Counted from the first letter of the stretch, positions 25,145 to 33,096 are shown. The stretch is DNA of 38,917 nucleotides from a virus (IMGVR_UViG_3300032282_003198:1-38917); one strand, 5' to 3'. A program made the numbers and translations. Notes: generated by a model from the letters alone, not told the origin.

Positions 25145-25360
25145 ATGAAGAAGTATATCGTATTAGCACTGGCATCGGTACTGACAGTTGTTGCAGCGGA
25201 AAAGAAGGAACGTCCAGTCCTCACCGACGAGCAAAAGGCAATCATCGCCAAGTATGACACAAACAAGGATGGTAAGTTGGACAAGGAAGAACGAGCAAAG
25301 ATTACCCCAGAAGATGCAGCAAAGTTGCCGCCTCCTCCCGCTGGTAAAAAGAAGCAATAA
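25145..25360 (+). CDS. small secreted EF-hand protein, 71 aa
   Basis: Predicted exported calcium-binding protein. Residues 1-18 are a signal peptide (MKKYIVLALASVLTVVAA) with a plausible cleavage site after VAA. A canonical 12-residue EF-hand loop, DTNKDGKLDKEE, spans residues 38-49, with Asp/Asn/Asp/Lys/Asp/Glu at positions 1, 3, 5, 7, 9 and 12. A Pro/Lys-rich tail follows. Small secreted proteins of this pattern (KYDTNKDGKLDKEERAKI) are frequent in Verrucomicrobia and Planctomycetes, so this looks like a host-derived gene. Its sequence is visibly richer in G+C than its neighbours. It has a good Shine-Dalgarno (AAAGGAAAG), an upstream inverted repeat and a strong downstream terminator, so it is a compact moron-like unit. 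Its role in infection is unknown. Confidence 0.8.
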   Translation: MKKYIVLALASVLTVVAAEKKERPVLTDEQKAIIAKYDTNKDGKLDKEERAKITPEDAAKLPPPPAGKKKQ

Positions 25361-25390
25361 GTTCGTGAAGAAATAATTCACTTAAAAAAG

Positions 25391-25416
25391 AAGCCCCGAG
25401 AAATCGGGGCTTTTTT
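25391..25416. terminator. bidirectional intrinsic terminator between convergent genes
   Basis: A 9-bp perfect stem, AAGCCCCGA / TCGGGGCTT, with a GAAA tetraloop, T-rich on both sides (TTTTTT on the plus strand, CTTTTTT on the minus strand). It would terminate the EF-hand transcript and the opposing nucleotidyltransferase operon. Confidence 0.92.
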
Positions 25417-25421
25417 ATTTC

Positions 25422-27167
25422 TTACTTTGAAAGTTTAGAAGCTATTCTTGCTATATCGCTATACACAGCATCATCATCTTTTTTGTATCTCGATGATATA
25501 TCTTCAATATAAGGGTTTATGTCTGGATATATACCAAACTCAATTGCATACGATAATATTTGTTTTGCCGCGTTTTCAATTTCTCGTTCATACCCATCGT
25601 TGTTCATGGCAATTTCTTTTACAGCCTTTGGAACGGTTGCATATCTACCAAATAAGAAAATATAAGTCAGAACATCGGAAGGACCAAACCCACTAACTGC
25701 TCTATATGCATCCTTTAATGTGGCACCGGCTTCCAAAGTATCGTCAATCAGCAATACATTTGCTCCTTTTATTTTCTTGATCAAGTCAATAGAGTACCCT
25801 TCCGCAACAGTGTAAAACATGCTATAATACATTCTATTGGTAGCACCGACTTTTTTGATTTCAAATTCTTCTTCTCCGTGATTTTTTTTCTTAGACTCTA
25901 AATCTCGAATGACATATTCAAAATATGACAGATCTTTTTTTAGGCTCTTGGCTCGTTTGTACTGATGCCAAAATACGGGTGACAATTGTACGTTTTTCCA
26001 TTTGTCTTTTTTCAAAAATCCTTCCAATACCACTGCATTTGGAACATATCGTTTAACTTCATTTGCAACGACGTAATTTAATTTGCTTTTTGATCCAAAA
26101 GGAATGATTACACTTATCTTTGATGCATCATACACTTCGGAGTTGAACAATCTTTCGACGGATATTTTAACCAAATTTCTTACAATCGATTTGCTGCCAG
26201 CACCGTGCTCTGGGTGCTTGACTGCATGGCGCAAATTTACAAGAGCAGTTTCCATATAATCATCGTCGCCGGCGTCTTTCATCGCCTGCACTGCTTTTGG
26301 CATGACCCTGAATGCAGCGTAAACTTTCATTCCATGTACTGTAAAAAATTTACGTGCATCATCGTCGTCGGTAGGAACCAATCCAAATTCACCCTCATCT
26401 TCGTCGGCCATCCAAGTCACAGATTTTCCATCCGGCGAAGATATACCGTCGTCAATTTTCTCTAATTCATTCACGCTCATTTTCTTGTCGTATATCTGAG
26501 CAATACTGTCTTTTATCTTATCAAGATATCCATGTGCACGAATAATCTTGAATACTATATTTTCTTCACTCAATTCGCCGCCACTATCCAAACCAGACTG
26601 ACGATACTTATAAAGCTTGTCCAACAGACTCTTTAGAGCAGTTTCATCATGTTTTGATAATAGTGTTGTTATTTTCTTTTTGTATTCTTTATACTTCTTT
26701 TTTATAAGTTCTTTATTGAAAGTTGGACTTTCTTTAACAGGCTCTTGTATCCAATCATTTTTATATACACTATATGAACTGGCTGAAGTAGGTACATGTG
26801 CTGTGTCTTGAACATATATTTCAACATCATGACCTTTCATGGTTATGTTGTGCTTGTTGTTCCAACCCACTTTTATAGCATCAAATAATGTTTGAGCATC
26901 ATCTGCTGTCATATCCAAATCTTTATAATCTGTGACAACATGTAAATCAATGTCACTATAATCTGTCCAGTTATAATTGGTGATGCTACCAATGATAACA
27001 ATATCATGTATCTTTATATGTATGTTGTTTTCTTTCTTAAGATTGGCCACAAAATCTTGCGCGATTTTTAACAATCCTTTGCGAACTGCATCATCAAGTT
27101 TGACACCATCTTCATTGATGTTCCAAAGTTTTGGACAAAGAGTATTGCGATATAAAGGATATTTCAT
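25422..27167 (-). CDS. nucleotidyltransferase-phosphoribosyltransferase fusion, 581 aa
   Basis: Two enzyme-like domains in one chain. N-terminal (about 20-125): a DNA-polymerase-beta-type nucleotidyltransferase, with IIGSITNYNWTDYSDIDLHV giving G60-S61 and D72-x-D74, and DVEIYV giving a third carboxylate, E116. It would transfer a nucleoside monophosphate to an unknown acceptor. C-terminal (about 345-560): a type I phosphoribosyltransferase-like domain, with VIIPFGSKSKLNYVVANEV and the PRPP-loop-like VLLIDDTLEAGATL (471-484). The acidic pair D475-D476 and the G-A-T are kept, but the usual TT before G is EA. A helical and acidic middle part links them. It overlaps the upstream 81-aa gene as ATGA. 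I know of no named phage system with exactly this pair. Substrates are unknown. Confidence 0.75.
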   Translation of the reverse strand: MKYPLYRNTLCPKLWNINEDGVKLDDAVRKGLLKIAQDFVANLKKENNIHIKIHDIVIIGSITNYNWTDYSDIDLHVVTDYKDLDMTADDAQTLFDAIKVGWNNKHNITMKGHDVEIYVQDTAHVPTSASSYSVYKNDWIQEPVKESPTFNKELIKKKYKEYKKKITTLLSKHDETALKSLLDKLYKYRQSGLDSGGELSEENIVFKIIRAHGYLDKIKDSIAQIYDKKMSVNELEKIDDGISSPDGKSVTWMADEDEGEFGLVPTDDDDARKFFTVHGMKVYAAFRVMPKAVQAMKDAGDDDYMETALVNLRHAVKHPEHGAGSKSIVRNLVKISVERLFNSEVYDASKISVIIPFGSKSKLNYVVANEVKRYVPNAVVLEGFLKKDKWKNVQLSPVFWHQYKRAKSLKKDLSYFEYVIRDLESKKKNHGEEEFEIKKVGATNRMYYSMFYTVAEGYSIDLIKKIKGANVLLIDDTLEAGATLKDAYRAVSGFGPSDVLTYIFLFGRYATVPKAVKEIAMNNDGYEREIENAAKQILSYAIEFGIYPDINPYIEDISSRYKKDDDAVYSDIARIASKLSK

Positions 27168-27409
27168 CTTCCACCTCGTGCATTAACCATGTTTTTCCAT
27201 TTTATAACTTCATTGCGAATAACCTCAGCGATATCTTCTGTATATTCACCCGCAGCCACGTCAGATGATGTCAAATCTTTGTGTATACTACCAATAACAC
27301 CATCTTGCACCAATTTTTTAGCAAATGCTTTGCATTCATTTTCTAATTTTAAAACATTGGTAATCTCAATATTTTCTGACAAAAGTGATGATAATTTTAT
27401 GTGACTCAT
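27164..27409 (-). CDS. small protein of the coupled operon, 81 aa
   Basis: Function unknown. I chose the start at 27409 because its ATG overlaps the stop of the HAD gene as ATGA (27406-27409); the longer frame runs into the HAD gene. The N-terminus MSHIKLSSLLSENIEI is an amphipathic helix ending in L-x-E, like other leaders in this window. The rest is helical and charged (LENECKAFAKKLVQDGV, EDIAEVIRNEVIKWKNM). Its stop overlaps the ATG of the nucleotidyltransferase fusion (27164-27167), so it is coupled on both sides and may be a partner or regulator of the two enzymes. Confidence 0.6.
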   Translation of the reverse strand: MSHIKLSSLLSENIEITNVLKLENECKAFAKKLVQDGVIGSIHKDLTSSDVAAGEYTEDIAEVIRNEVIKWKNMVNARGGR

Positions 27410-27966
27410 TCGATCACAAATGGTTGTAATTTTTTGATACTGCTGGCGGAGTCGGTGTGCAATATAGCAATACGATGCAATGCAACATTGTCCCAAACAT
27501 CTATATTCTTTTGAGTATCATCCAATAAAACATGCGTAACACGACCTGTTGTTTTTAGAACATATTCTGGCTTTTTTGAACCAGCGGAAGCAATAATAAC
27601 TTTCACAGTTGGATCAATATGTTTGCGAATCCATGCAGTTTTTTGTTGAACAATGCTGCTGCCTTGACCCGCACTTAAAATAACCGGAGGTGGGTTCGTG
27701 AAGTTCTCTTTGATAAAATCCCATAGAATTTTAGCATCTGGCATCGGTTTCAAATCAATCCAAAAATTTGGCTTGCTTGCAATTAATTTCCAAAATGAAC
27801 TCTTTCCATTTTTTTCTTCATATTCTCTTGGAGCCAATCCATCTGAAAGTTCCATAAATCCAGCGTCCATGTCAACCAAAACTCCATCCATATCTAAATA
27901 GATTTGTACCTTCAGTGGACTCTTTTCTTCTTCTTCCTTCAATAGATCTTTTAACAATATATGCAT
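27406..27966 (-). CDS. HAD-superfamily hydrolase, 5'-nucleotidase-like, 186 aa
   Basis: Probable phosphatase of the HAD superfamily. Motif I is VQIYLDMDGVLVDMDAGF with D25 (nucleophile) and D27. Motif II is likely PVILSAG, a lysine for motif III lies in the following KKPEYVLK region, and motif IV is HVLLDDTQKNID. The DMDGVLVD pattern with a following aromatic cap segment resembles deoxy-5'(3')-nucleotidases, but the substrate cannot be read. The N-terminus (MHILLKDLLKEEEEK) is a short amphipathic leader. It is the first gene of a three-gene coupled operon with the 81-aa protein and the nucleotidyltransferase-phosphoribosyltransferase fusion. A TATTTATA element lies 4 nt upstream of the ATG. 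Confidence 0.78.
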   Translation of the reverse strand: MHILLKDLLKEEEEKSPLKVQIYLDMDGVLVDMDAGFMELSDGLAPREYEEKNGKSSFWKLIASKPNFWIDLKPMPDAKILWDFIKENFTNPPPVILSAGQGSSIVQQKTAWIRKHIDPTVKVIIASAGSKKPEYVLKTTGRVTHVLLDDTQKNIDVWDNVALHRIAILHTDSASSIKKLQPFVIE

Positions 27967-27970
27967 ATAC

Positions 27971-27983
27971 TATAAATATATCA
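27971..27983 (-). promoter_or_regulatory. TGATATATTTATA element before the HAD operon
   Basis: Minus-strand TGATATATTTATA, whose TGA is the stop codon of the endonuclease gene. The TATTTATA octamer ends 4 nt from the ATG of the HAD gene. It belongs to the recurrent set at gene starts; the role is unknown. Confidence 0.3.
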
Positions 27984-29969
27984 TACCTTGGGATTGATCC
28001 ATATATATTTCAAATTTCCGCAGTCCCAAATACGATCAAACCCATTATTTTTCATATTCTCCCATTCTGTTATAGATGCGTCAAATATAGGCAATTTCTT
28101 GTGCAATACACCTTTTTGAAAACCAAATCTATGAATTAATTTATATGGGTCGGACATGTTAAAATACCAATAGTTTGGTGGAGTGACACCTTGAAATGAA
28201 AATCCAATTTTTTCATAAAATGCCCGCATCCCAGAATATCTTATATCAGCAAACGTCGTTATTTTCTCGGGTTTATAATTTTCTATAAAATAAGTCAACA
28301 ATTTTCCACCAATGCCAATGACGGGTATTTCACCCACCGCAAAACGATACATTTCATATTCATTTTGTTTTGAATGCTTTGTGCCCAATGCCACTCTACC
28401 TTTTCCAAAAGTCATCACAGCAACCAGCGTATTTTCAAAAAATGCACCCAATTTTACTGTTGAACGATCTGCTCCTTGTATATGATATGTTTGCAAAAAC
28501 TTTGAACAAACATCAGATTTTATTTCTGAAATTTTACATTTTCTGGCAAAAATGGATTTAGTGGTTATACTGGTTGTCTCACTTATTATTTTATTGCATC
28601 CAATCAAATTGAGTATTTTACGTTTTACAATATTTTTTGATAATACCCACTCGTTCTCAAATATATGAATTAGTTTTACACCTTTATCTGCGGCCATTTT
28701 TGTTTTATATATATGATATTTTTTTTCTTTTTCACCAAAAAATTCACTGTGCCACACGATTCCATCAAATTCAATAGCCACATTTTTACTGGGAATGTAA
28801 AAATCTAATTCAAGCGGAGATATAAGTTGACGATCATTTTGTTTAATCTCACATTCGGCGGTCAAATTTTCTTTTAAAAATTCCAATATTTCTAATTCTG
28901 GCTGAGACCTTGCCGACGGATTGCATTTTTGACATCTTGGGATTTTTCCGTCTTCAATCACCGCGTCAAACTGGTTGTCACATATAATACATTTAAATTT
29001 ATAAAATATCTGTTCATCGTTTTTACCTCGTGTACCCATATATTCTTCTCTTGTAAATAACGGCGCTACGTGCTCGCCCAATCTGCTTCCAGATACAATC
29101 GAATTATAAAACTTATCCATGTTCGTGCATGAAATTTGAGAAGCAACTTCTTTGTTTTGGGTGATATGCTCCACTCCATATTTTTTTAAAATTGTTTGTT
29201 TTGCCGATACGGATTGATATCCCAATGTTCCATTTTGTAATCTTTCCATCAGTCCATTTAAAGCAAAATCGCTTATCATTTGAGGACCAAAGTTAGCAAA
29301 TTTAGTTTCGTTTGATTTTTTTACAAATTCTTCCAATTTGGAAATATTTTCCACACCATACTTTTCTAACAACGTGGATTTGAGTTTTGATAAGTTATTA
29401 TAATTTTTATTACCATATCTTTCCAACCTTGTTTGAGCGGCTTTTATTGGATTTACGAAATTTTCATCTCCATACTTCGCTTTCTTTGTTGCTTTAGATT
29501 TTGAAACAAAGTCTGGAATTTGACTTGCATGAAGAACTCCATACTTTTGTTTCAAAGTTTTCTTCAAACTGGATTGTACTTTAGATTTAAATTCAGGTAG
29601 ATTTGTATACTCAGTCTGACATGCAGTTGAACATGTAACTCTGTTGTGTTGTTTATCTGTTTCAAACAAGTCGTGGCACACTGGGCATGTTTTAATAATA
29701 GGTGCAACAATTTTCTTTGAATTCATACATTTGTATGAGCAAGTTTTTCTGTATCCTTTATAATAACTGTCAAATTTTGTTGGAGAATTACAAACGTCGC
29801 ATAGTTTAGCATCTACCCCATGCATATGTTTATACATTTTTTCACCAAACGTGTTACCCTGATATTTCGAGGATACCTCGTTGTATACAGCGCGATGCAA
29901 TCGTTTTAATTGAATTCCAAAATTTTCTCGGTTGGTTTCTATAAAATGTAACAATTGTTCTTTGTTCAT
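27981..29969 (-). CDS. Vsr-like (EDxHD-type) homing endonuclease with GNAT/Mom-like domain, copy 3, 662 aa
   Basis: Longest of the three related genes. I chose the start at 29969 (MNKEQLLHFIE); the frame stays open upstream but would run through the sheath terminator and into the sheath gene. It has two N-terminal zinc motifs (CDVC..CSYKC and CPVC..CSTAC, about 57-117), repeats with KYGVL, KYGDEN, RYGNKN, KYGVEN and KYGVEH (about 142-270), a third zinc motif (CIIC...CQKC, 327-349), and a Vsr-like core with LELDFYIPSKNVAIEFDG and VWHSE (386-409; D389, E400, H407), then KYHIYKT and IHIFENEW (to 441). A GNAT-like C-terminal domain follows (YHIQGADRSTVKLGA, VAVMTFGKG, YEMYRFA, ITTFADIRY, NYWYFN). 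It sits directly after the sheath terminator. Confidence 0.82.
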   Translation of the reverse strand: MNKEQLLHFIETNRENFGIQLKRLHRAVYNEVSSKYQGNTFGEKMYKHMHGVDAKLCDVCNSPTKFDSYYKGYRKTCSYKCMNSKKIVAPIIKTCPVCHDLFETDKQHNRVTCSTACQTEYTNLPEFKSKVQSSLKKTLKQKYGVLHASQIPDFVSKSKATKKAKYGDENFVNPIKAAQTRLERYGNKNYNNLSKLKSTLLEKYGVENISKLEEFVKKSNETKFANFGPQMISDFALNGLMERLQNGTLGYQSVSAKQTILKKYGVEHITQNKEVASQISCTNMDKFYNSIVSGSRLGEHVAPLFTREEYMGTRGKNDEQIFYKFKCIICDNQFDAVIEDGKIPRCQKCNPSARSQPELEILEFLKENLTAECEIKQNDRQLISPLELDFYIPSKNVAIEFDGIVWHSEFFGEKEKKYHIYKTKMAADKGVKLIHIFENEWVLSKNIVKRKILNLIGCNKIISETTSITTKSIFARKCKISEIKSDVCSKFLQTYHIQGADRSTVKLGAFFENTLVAVMTFGKGRVALGTKHSKQNEYEMYRFAVGEIPVIGIGGKLLTYFIENYKPEKITTFADIRYSGMRAFYEKIGFSFQGVTPPNYWYFNMSDPYKLIHRFGFQKGVLHKKLPIFDASITEWENMKNNGFDRIWDCGNLKYIWINPKV

Positions 29970-30025
29970 ATGGATAAATATATGAGAACCCAACAAAAAC
30001 GCAAGATATTTTTTGTTGCGGGTAC

Positions 30026-30060
30026 AAAAAAAAGAACCCACCAAGAAATTGGTGGGTTCT
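30026..30060 (-). terminator. strong intrinsic terminator after the tail sheath gene
   Basis: Perfect 10-bp stem, AGAACCCACC / GGTGGGTTCT, with an 8-nt loop, followed on the minus strand by eight T. It lies 21 nt after the sheath stop codon and 57 nt upstream of the endonuclease start. Confidence 0.93.
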
Positions 30061-30081
30061 GTATAGGAGAATATCGGTATT

Positions 30082-33060
30082 TTATGCTCCAGGGAACGTG
30101 GCCCCGGTTGGTAACACATTAAAATCGAGTACGATAAATTCTGCTGTACGTGTTGGTTGAATATAGATTTGTCCGTATAGGATATTTCTATCAACCAAAT
30201 CAGGAGTGTTGTTGCTGTCATCCATGATTACCTTGAAGGCATAGATACCAGAACGTTGTTGCACACTCTCCAAGTATGGATTGACGATGTTCAAGAAACG
30301 TTGACGAGTTGTTGATACATTCTGCTCAAACACTAAGTAGCGAGAAGAAGATGCAATGAACTTCTTCAATGCAATCAACAGACGACGAACGTTGATACGA
30401 TCCAGTGCGGAAGGATTGCGTTGAAGTGTCTTTTGACCCCATGCTACCACACCTTGACCTGGAAATGCTGCGATTGGGTTTACGTGACCTTCATATAGAG
30501 TGTCGCGTTCGGTGTGTGTCAAACGGTCAGCAACTTGTACCGCTTGTGGAATACCACCACGGTTTAGACCAGCCGGAGCAAACCATTCAGCAGCCACCTT
30601 GTCATTGGCGGCAAATACGCTCATCATAACAACAGATGGTGGAACTGCCATGATCTTGTTGCTGTTGGTATCAACAATCTTTACCCAAGGATAGTAGGTA
30701 CCTGCATAATTTGTATCAAACTGAGACGCCAAGTCTACTACTGTTTGGATAGAAGCTTCTCCAGCCATCTGGTTGTGCGAAATGTCCATGATATAGAATG
30801 CATCGCCACGGTTTTCGCAAGTTTCAATAACCAGCGAAGCGACATATGGATGATCTTGATATTCAATACCAGGAACTGTGATAAGATTGAAATCAAACTC
30901 ATCGGCGTTACCAAGTGCAGCCAAACATTGTTTGTATGCATAAGAACCGTTGCTCTTGTTTGTCGAGCAGTCCAAACCTTGCTGATTTGTTGGTAGAATT
31001 TCATTTCCAACCAGAACCGGAACAGATGGCGATTGACCGTCAAATCCACCTTGGAACCCAAGGATGAAACGACGTTTCTTGACGTTGGAGGTTTCTTCGC
31101 TGGCAACATACAATGGAGTGATACCGCAGTTTGTTTCCAAGTCAAATGCAAAGTTTGCACCAGTTGAAGAACCAAGTGGGATCGGCGCAAAATATTGCTT
31201 GTTGTCAAGTTCTGGACCAACCGAACTACCGTTTGGATACAAAGCCAACAGATCGTCGTCGGCTTGAGACGGTGCTGGTTGGAATACAATACCAGAGCAG
31301 TAACGACCTGGTTGTAGCAAATATGCAGAAGCTGAACAATATTGCATTGCTGGCAACTTTCCAAGGCGTGCATAATCCCCACCAATTGGCGCAGCATATG
31401 GACCAAAACCAAATGGGATTGCATCAATTGGCCACGGAGATGTTGCCATCTCAACACGGACCAACTTACTCTTGTTGGCATAATCACCAAATTCAACAAT
31501 CTTACCGTTGAAGTCAATATAGTTCCAAACATCACCAATACGACGAGCAACATAGTTGCTGCTGTTAACATCCAAGTTTAGATTGTCATAGCGTTCTAGA
31601 TAAACGGGTTTTGCATCGGTGTCGGAATACTCTCTGATTGCAAGTGTAAACGAGCCATATTTTGTACCTGGAATTGAACCAGCAGACTTGACGTGACTGA
31701 TTTCCACTTTGTATAGAGTGTTGGCCGAAGTACCATCACTCAAAGTATGAACCTTGAACAAGTCATAAGCCAGCGAAGCTGATGTATTGAAACCAGCAAC
31801 TTTTTGTGAGCTAATGAATGGAGTATAAGCATTGGTCAAGTCATAAACAGATGTTCCCACGTCTGGTGTAATACCATCTGTGAAAGCCATGTTGTCGCGA
31901 GAAGAAATTTGGATCTTCCAGCTACCAGATGCCAACATTTCATTGATAACTTCTTTTGTTTTGTTCTTGAAGTTTTTGTAGGTGTAAGCGGCTTCGATCT
32001 TTTGGCCAGCAGCGACTGGATAATAACCAGCCTTTGGATCAGTACCAAACACGTTGGTTAGATAAGCAGAAGATTCTGTATCCAACGATACGGTGTATGT
32101 TCCATAAGAACTGCTGACGTATTTGTTTGTGTCTGTATCAAGGTGAACATCATTTAGTTCCAAACTATAATCTGCACCAATGACGGCGGCATTGCTTGGA
32201 GTTAGAATTGAACCACTGAAACCGAATAGATTTTGTCCGCGATCATATGCAGTATTAGCCAGAACAGCCAACACAACTTCATCGCGACCAGCAACCACTG
32301 ATGAGCTTCCGCAAGCATCTTCTTCAGATATTGCATCAGGTGTCCAGTCATTGACATCCAGAGCACCATATGATCCGCTCAAAATACCGGTAATAGACAA
32401 TTCACTGTTGCAATCATTGATTGGAGTTAATGTGATCACAGCATTGTAAACATCGGCTGGACCAGTTAGGTTTGATGAATATATAGTCAACAAATCAACC
32501 GATGATGAATAGAATGAACTTATAGAAGAACTGGTATTTCCGGCGGCGGTGACAAAAGCAATATCACCAACAACAACCGTGGAACCAGAGTAGATACCAG
32601 ATGAGAATTCCAAGCTCAATGAGCCTGAAATAATAAATTCACCAGCTACATTTGTATATGTGTAAGAAGAGTTCAACAATGCACCGCTGAATGAACCGGA
32701 CTCAACAAAGCGTCCGTATTGACCGGGAATTGCACTGATGACCAAAGCATCTTTTTGTTCATAGCCGCCCAATCCACCAACGCGGCAGACTGTGACTTGA
32801 CCTTGCTGACGCAAGTATTGTTGTGCGGTAATTGGACCATACAGTGTACCATCAGGTTCACCGAAGATGCTGTTTAGATCACCCTCGCTGGTTATTACCG
32901 TTGGAGAAAATCCTGGTCCCTTGTTAAAGGGAGCAACGACTACTCCTCCGATTGCTGCTACACCCTGTGCCAGAAACGATTGGTCAATTTCACGGGTGAA
33001 TACACCTGGTGAAACGATACGTTCTGAAGGGCTATAATTTCCATTTTGTTCTATTGCCAT
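30082..33060 (-). CDS. 18: tail sheath protein (gp18-like)
   Basis: Contractile sheath subunit. The N-terminus has the family signature SPGVFTREIDQS (about residues 17-28) and GGVVVAPFNKGPG. The C-terminal region is the typical conserved part: PSALDRINVRRLLIALKKF, SSRYLVFEQNVSTTRQRF and GQIYIQPTRTAEFIVLDF, which provides the strand exchanged with neighbouring subunits. The middle (about 100-600) holds large beta-rich, Ser/Thr/Tyr-rich insertions, so at 992 aa it is far longer than T4 gp18 (659 aa). It has an AGGAG Shine-Dalgarno 10 nt from the ATG. Terminators lie on both sides, so it is probably transcribed alone. Confidence 0.95.
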   Translation of the reverse strand: MAIEQNGNYSPSERIVSPGVFTREIDQSFLAQGVAAIGGVVVAPFNKGPGFSPTVITSEGDLNSIFGEPDGTLYGPITAQQYLRQQGQVTVCRVGGLGGYEQKDALVISAIPGQYGRFVESGSFSGALLNSSYTYTNVAGEFIISGSLSLEFSSGIYSGSTVVVGDIAFVTAAGNTSSSISSFYSSSVDLLTIYSSNLTGPADVYNAVITLTPINDCNSELSITGILSGSYGALDVNDWTPDAISEEDACGSSSVVAGRDEVVLAVLANTAYDRGQNLFGFSGSILTPSNAAVIGADYSLELNDVHLDTDTNKYVSSSYGTYTVSLDTESSAYLTNVFGTDPKAGYYPVAAGQKIEAAYTYKNFKNKTKEVINEMLASGSWKIQISSRDNMAFTDGITPDVGTSVYDLTNAYTPFISSQKVAGFNTSASLAYDLFKVHTLSDGTSANTLYKVEISHVKSAGSIPGTKYGSFTLAIREYSDTDAKPVYLERYDNLNLDVNSSNYVARRIGDVWNYIDFNGKIVEFGDYANKSKLVRVEMATSPWPIDAIPFGFGPYAAPIGGDYARLGKLPAMQYCSASAYLLQPGRYCSGIVFQPAPSQADDDLLALYPNGSSVGPELDNKQYFAPIPLGSSTGANFAFDLETNCGITPLYVASEETSNVKKRRFILGFQGGFDGQSPSVPVLVGNEILPTNQQGLDCSTNKSNGSYAYKQCLAALGNADEFDFNLITVPGIEYQDHPYVASLVIETCENRGDAFYIMDISHNQMAGEASIQTVVDLASQFDTNYAGTYYPWVKIVDTNSNKIMAVPPSVVMMSVFAANDKVAAEWFAPAGLNRGGIPQAVQVADRLTHTERDTLYEGHVNPIAAFPGQGVVAWGQKTLQRNPSALDRINVRRLLIALKKFIASSSRYLVFEQNVSTTRQRFLNIVNPYLESVQQRSGIYAFKVIMDDSNNTPDLVDRNILYGQIYIQPTRTAEFIVLDFNVLPTGATFPGA

Positions 33061-33070
33061 ATGTTATTTT

Positions 33071-33075
33071 CTCCT
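33071..33075 (-). promoter_or_regulatory. strong Shine-Dalgarno of the sheath gene
   Basis: AGGAG, minus strand, 10 nt upstream of the sheath ATG, the best ribosome-binding site among the minus-strand genes. Confidence 0.75.
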
Positions 33076-33096
33076 GTTAAATTTGGATAAAAAGTC

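Noticed and set aside
27410-27496. Upstream extension of the 81-aa frame
   Set aside because: It lies inside the HAD gene and has Cys/Tyr-rich random-looking sequence; the ATGA overlap at 27406-27409 gives the better start.
29970-30221. 84-codon upstream extension of the third endonuclease frame
   Set aside because: It crosses the sheath terminator and overlaps the 3' end of the sheath gene; the zinc-motif protein starts naturally at 29969.
30738-31571. 277-codon open frame on the minus strand within the sheath gene
   Set aside because: It is an out-of-frame reading of the sheath gene with Leu/Gln/Thr-biased composition and no domain; the sheath frame is certain.
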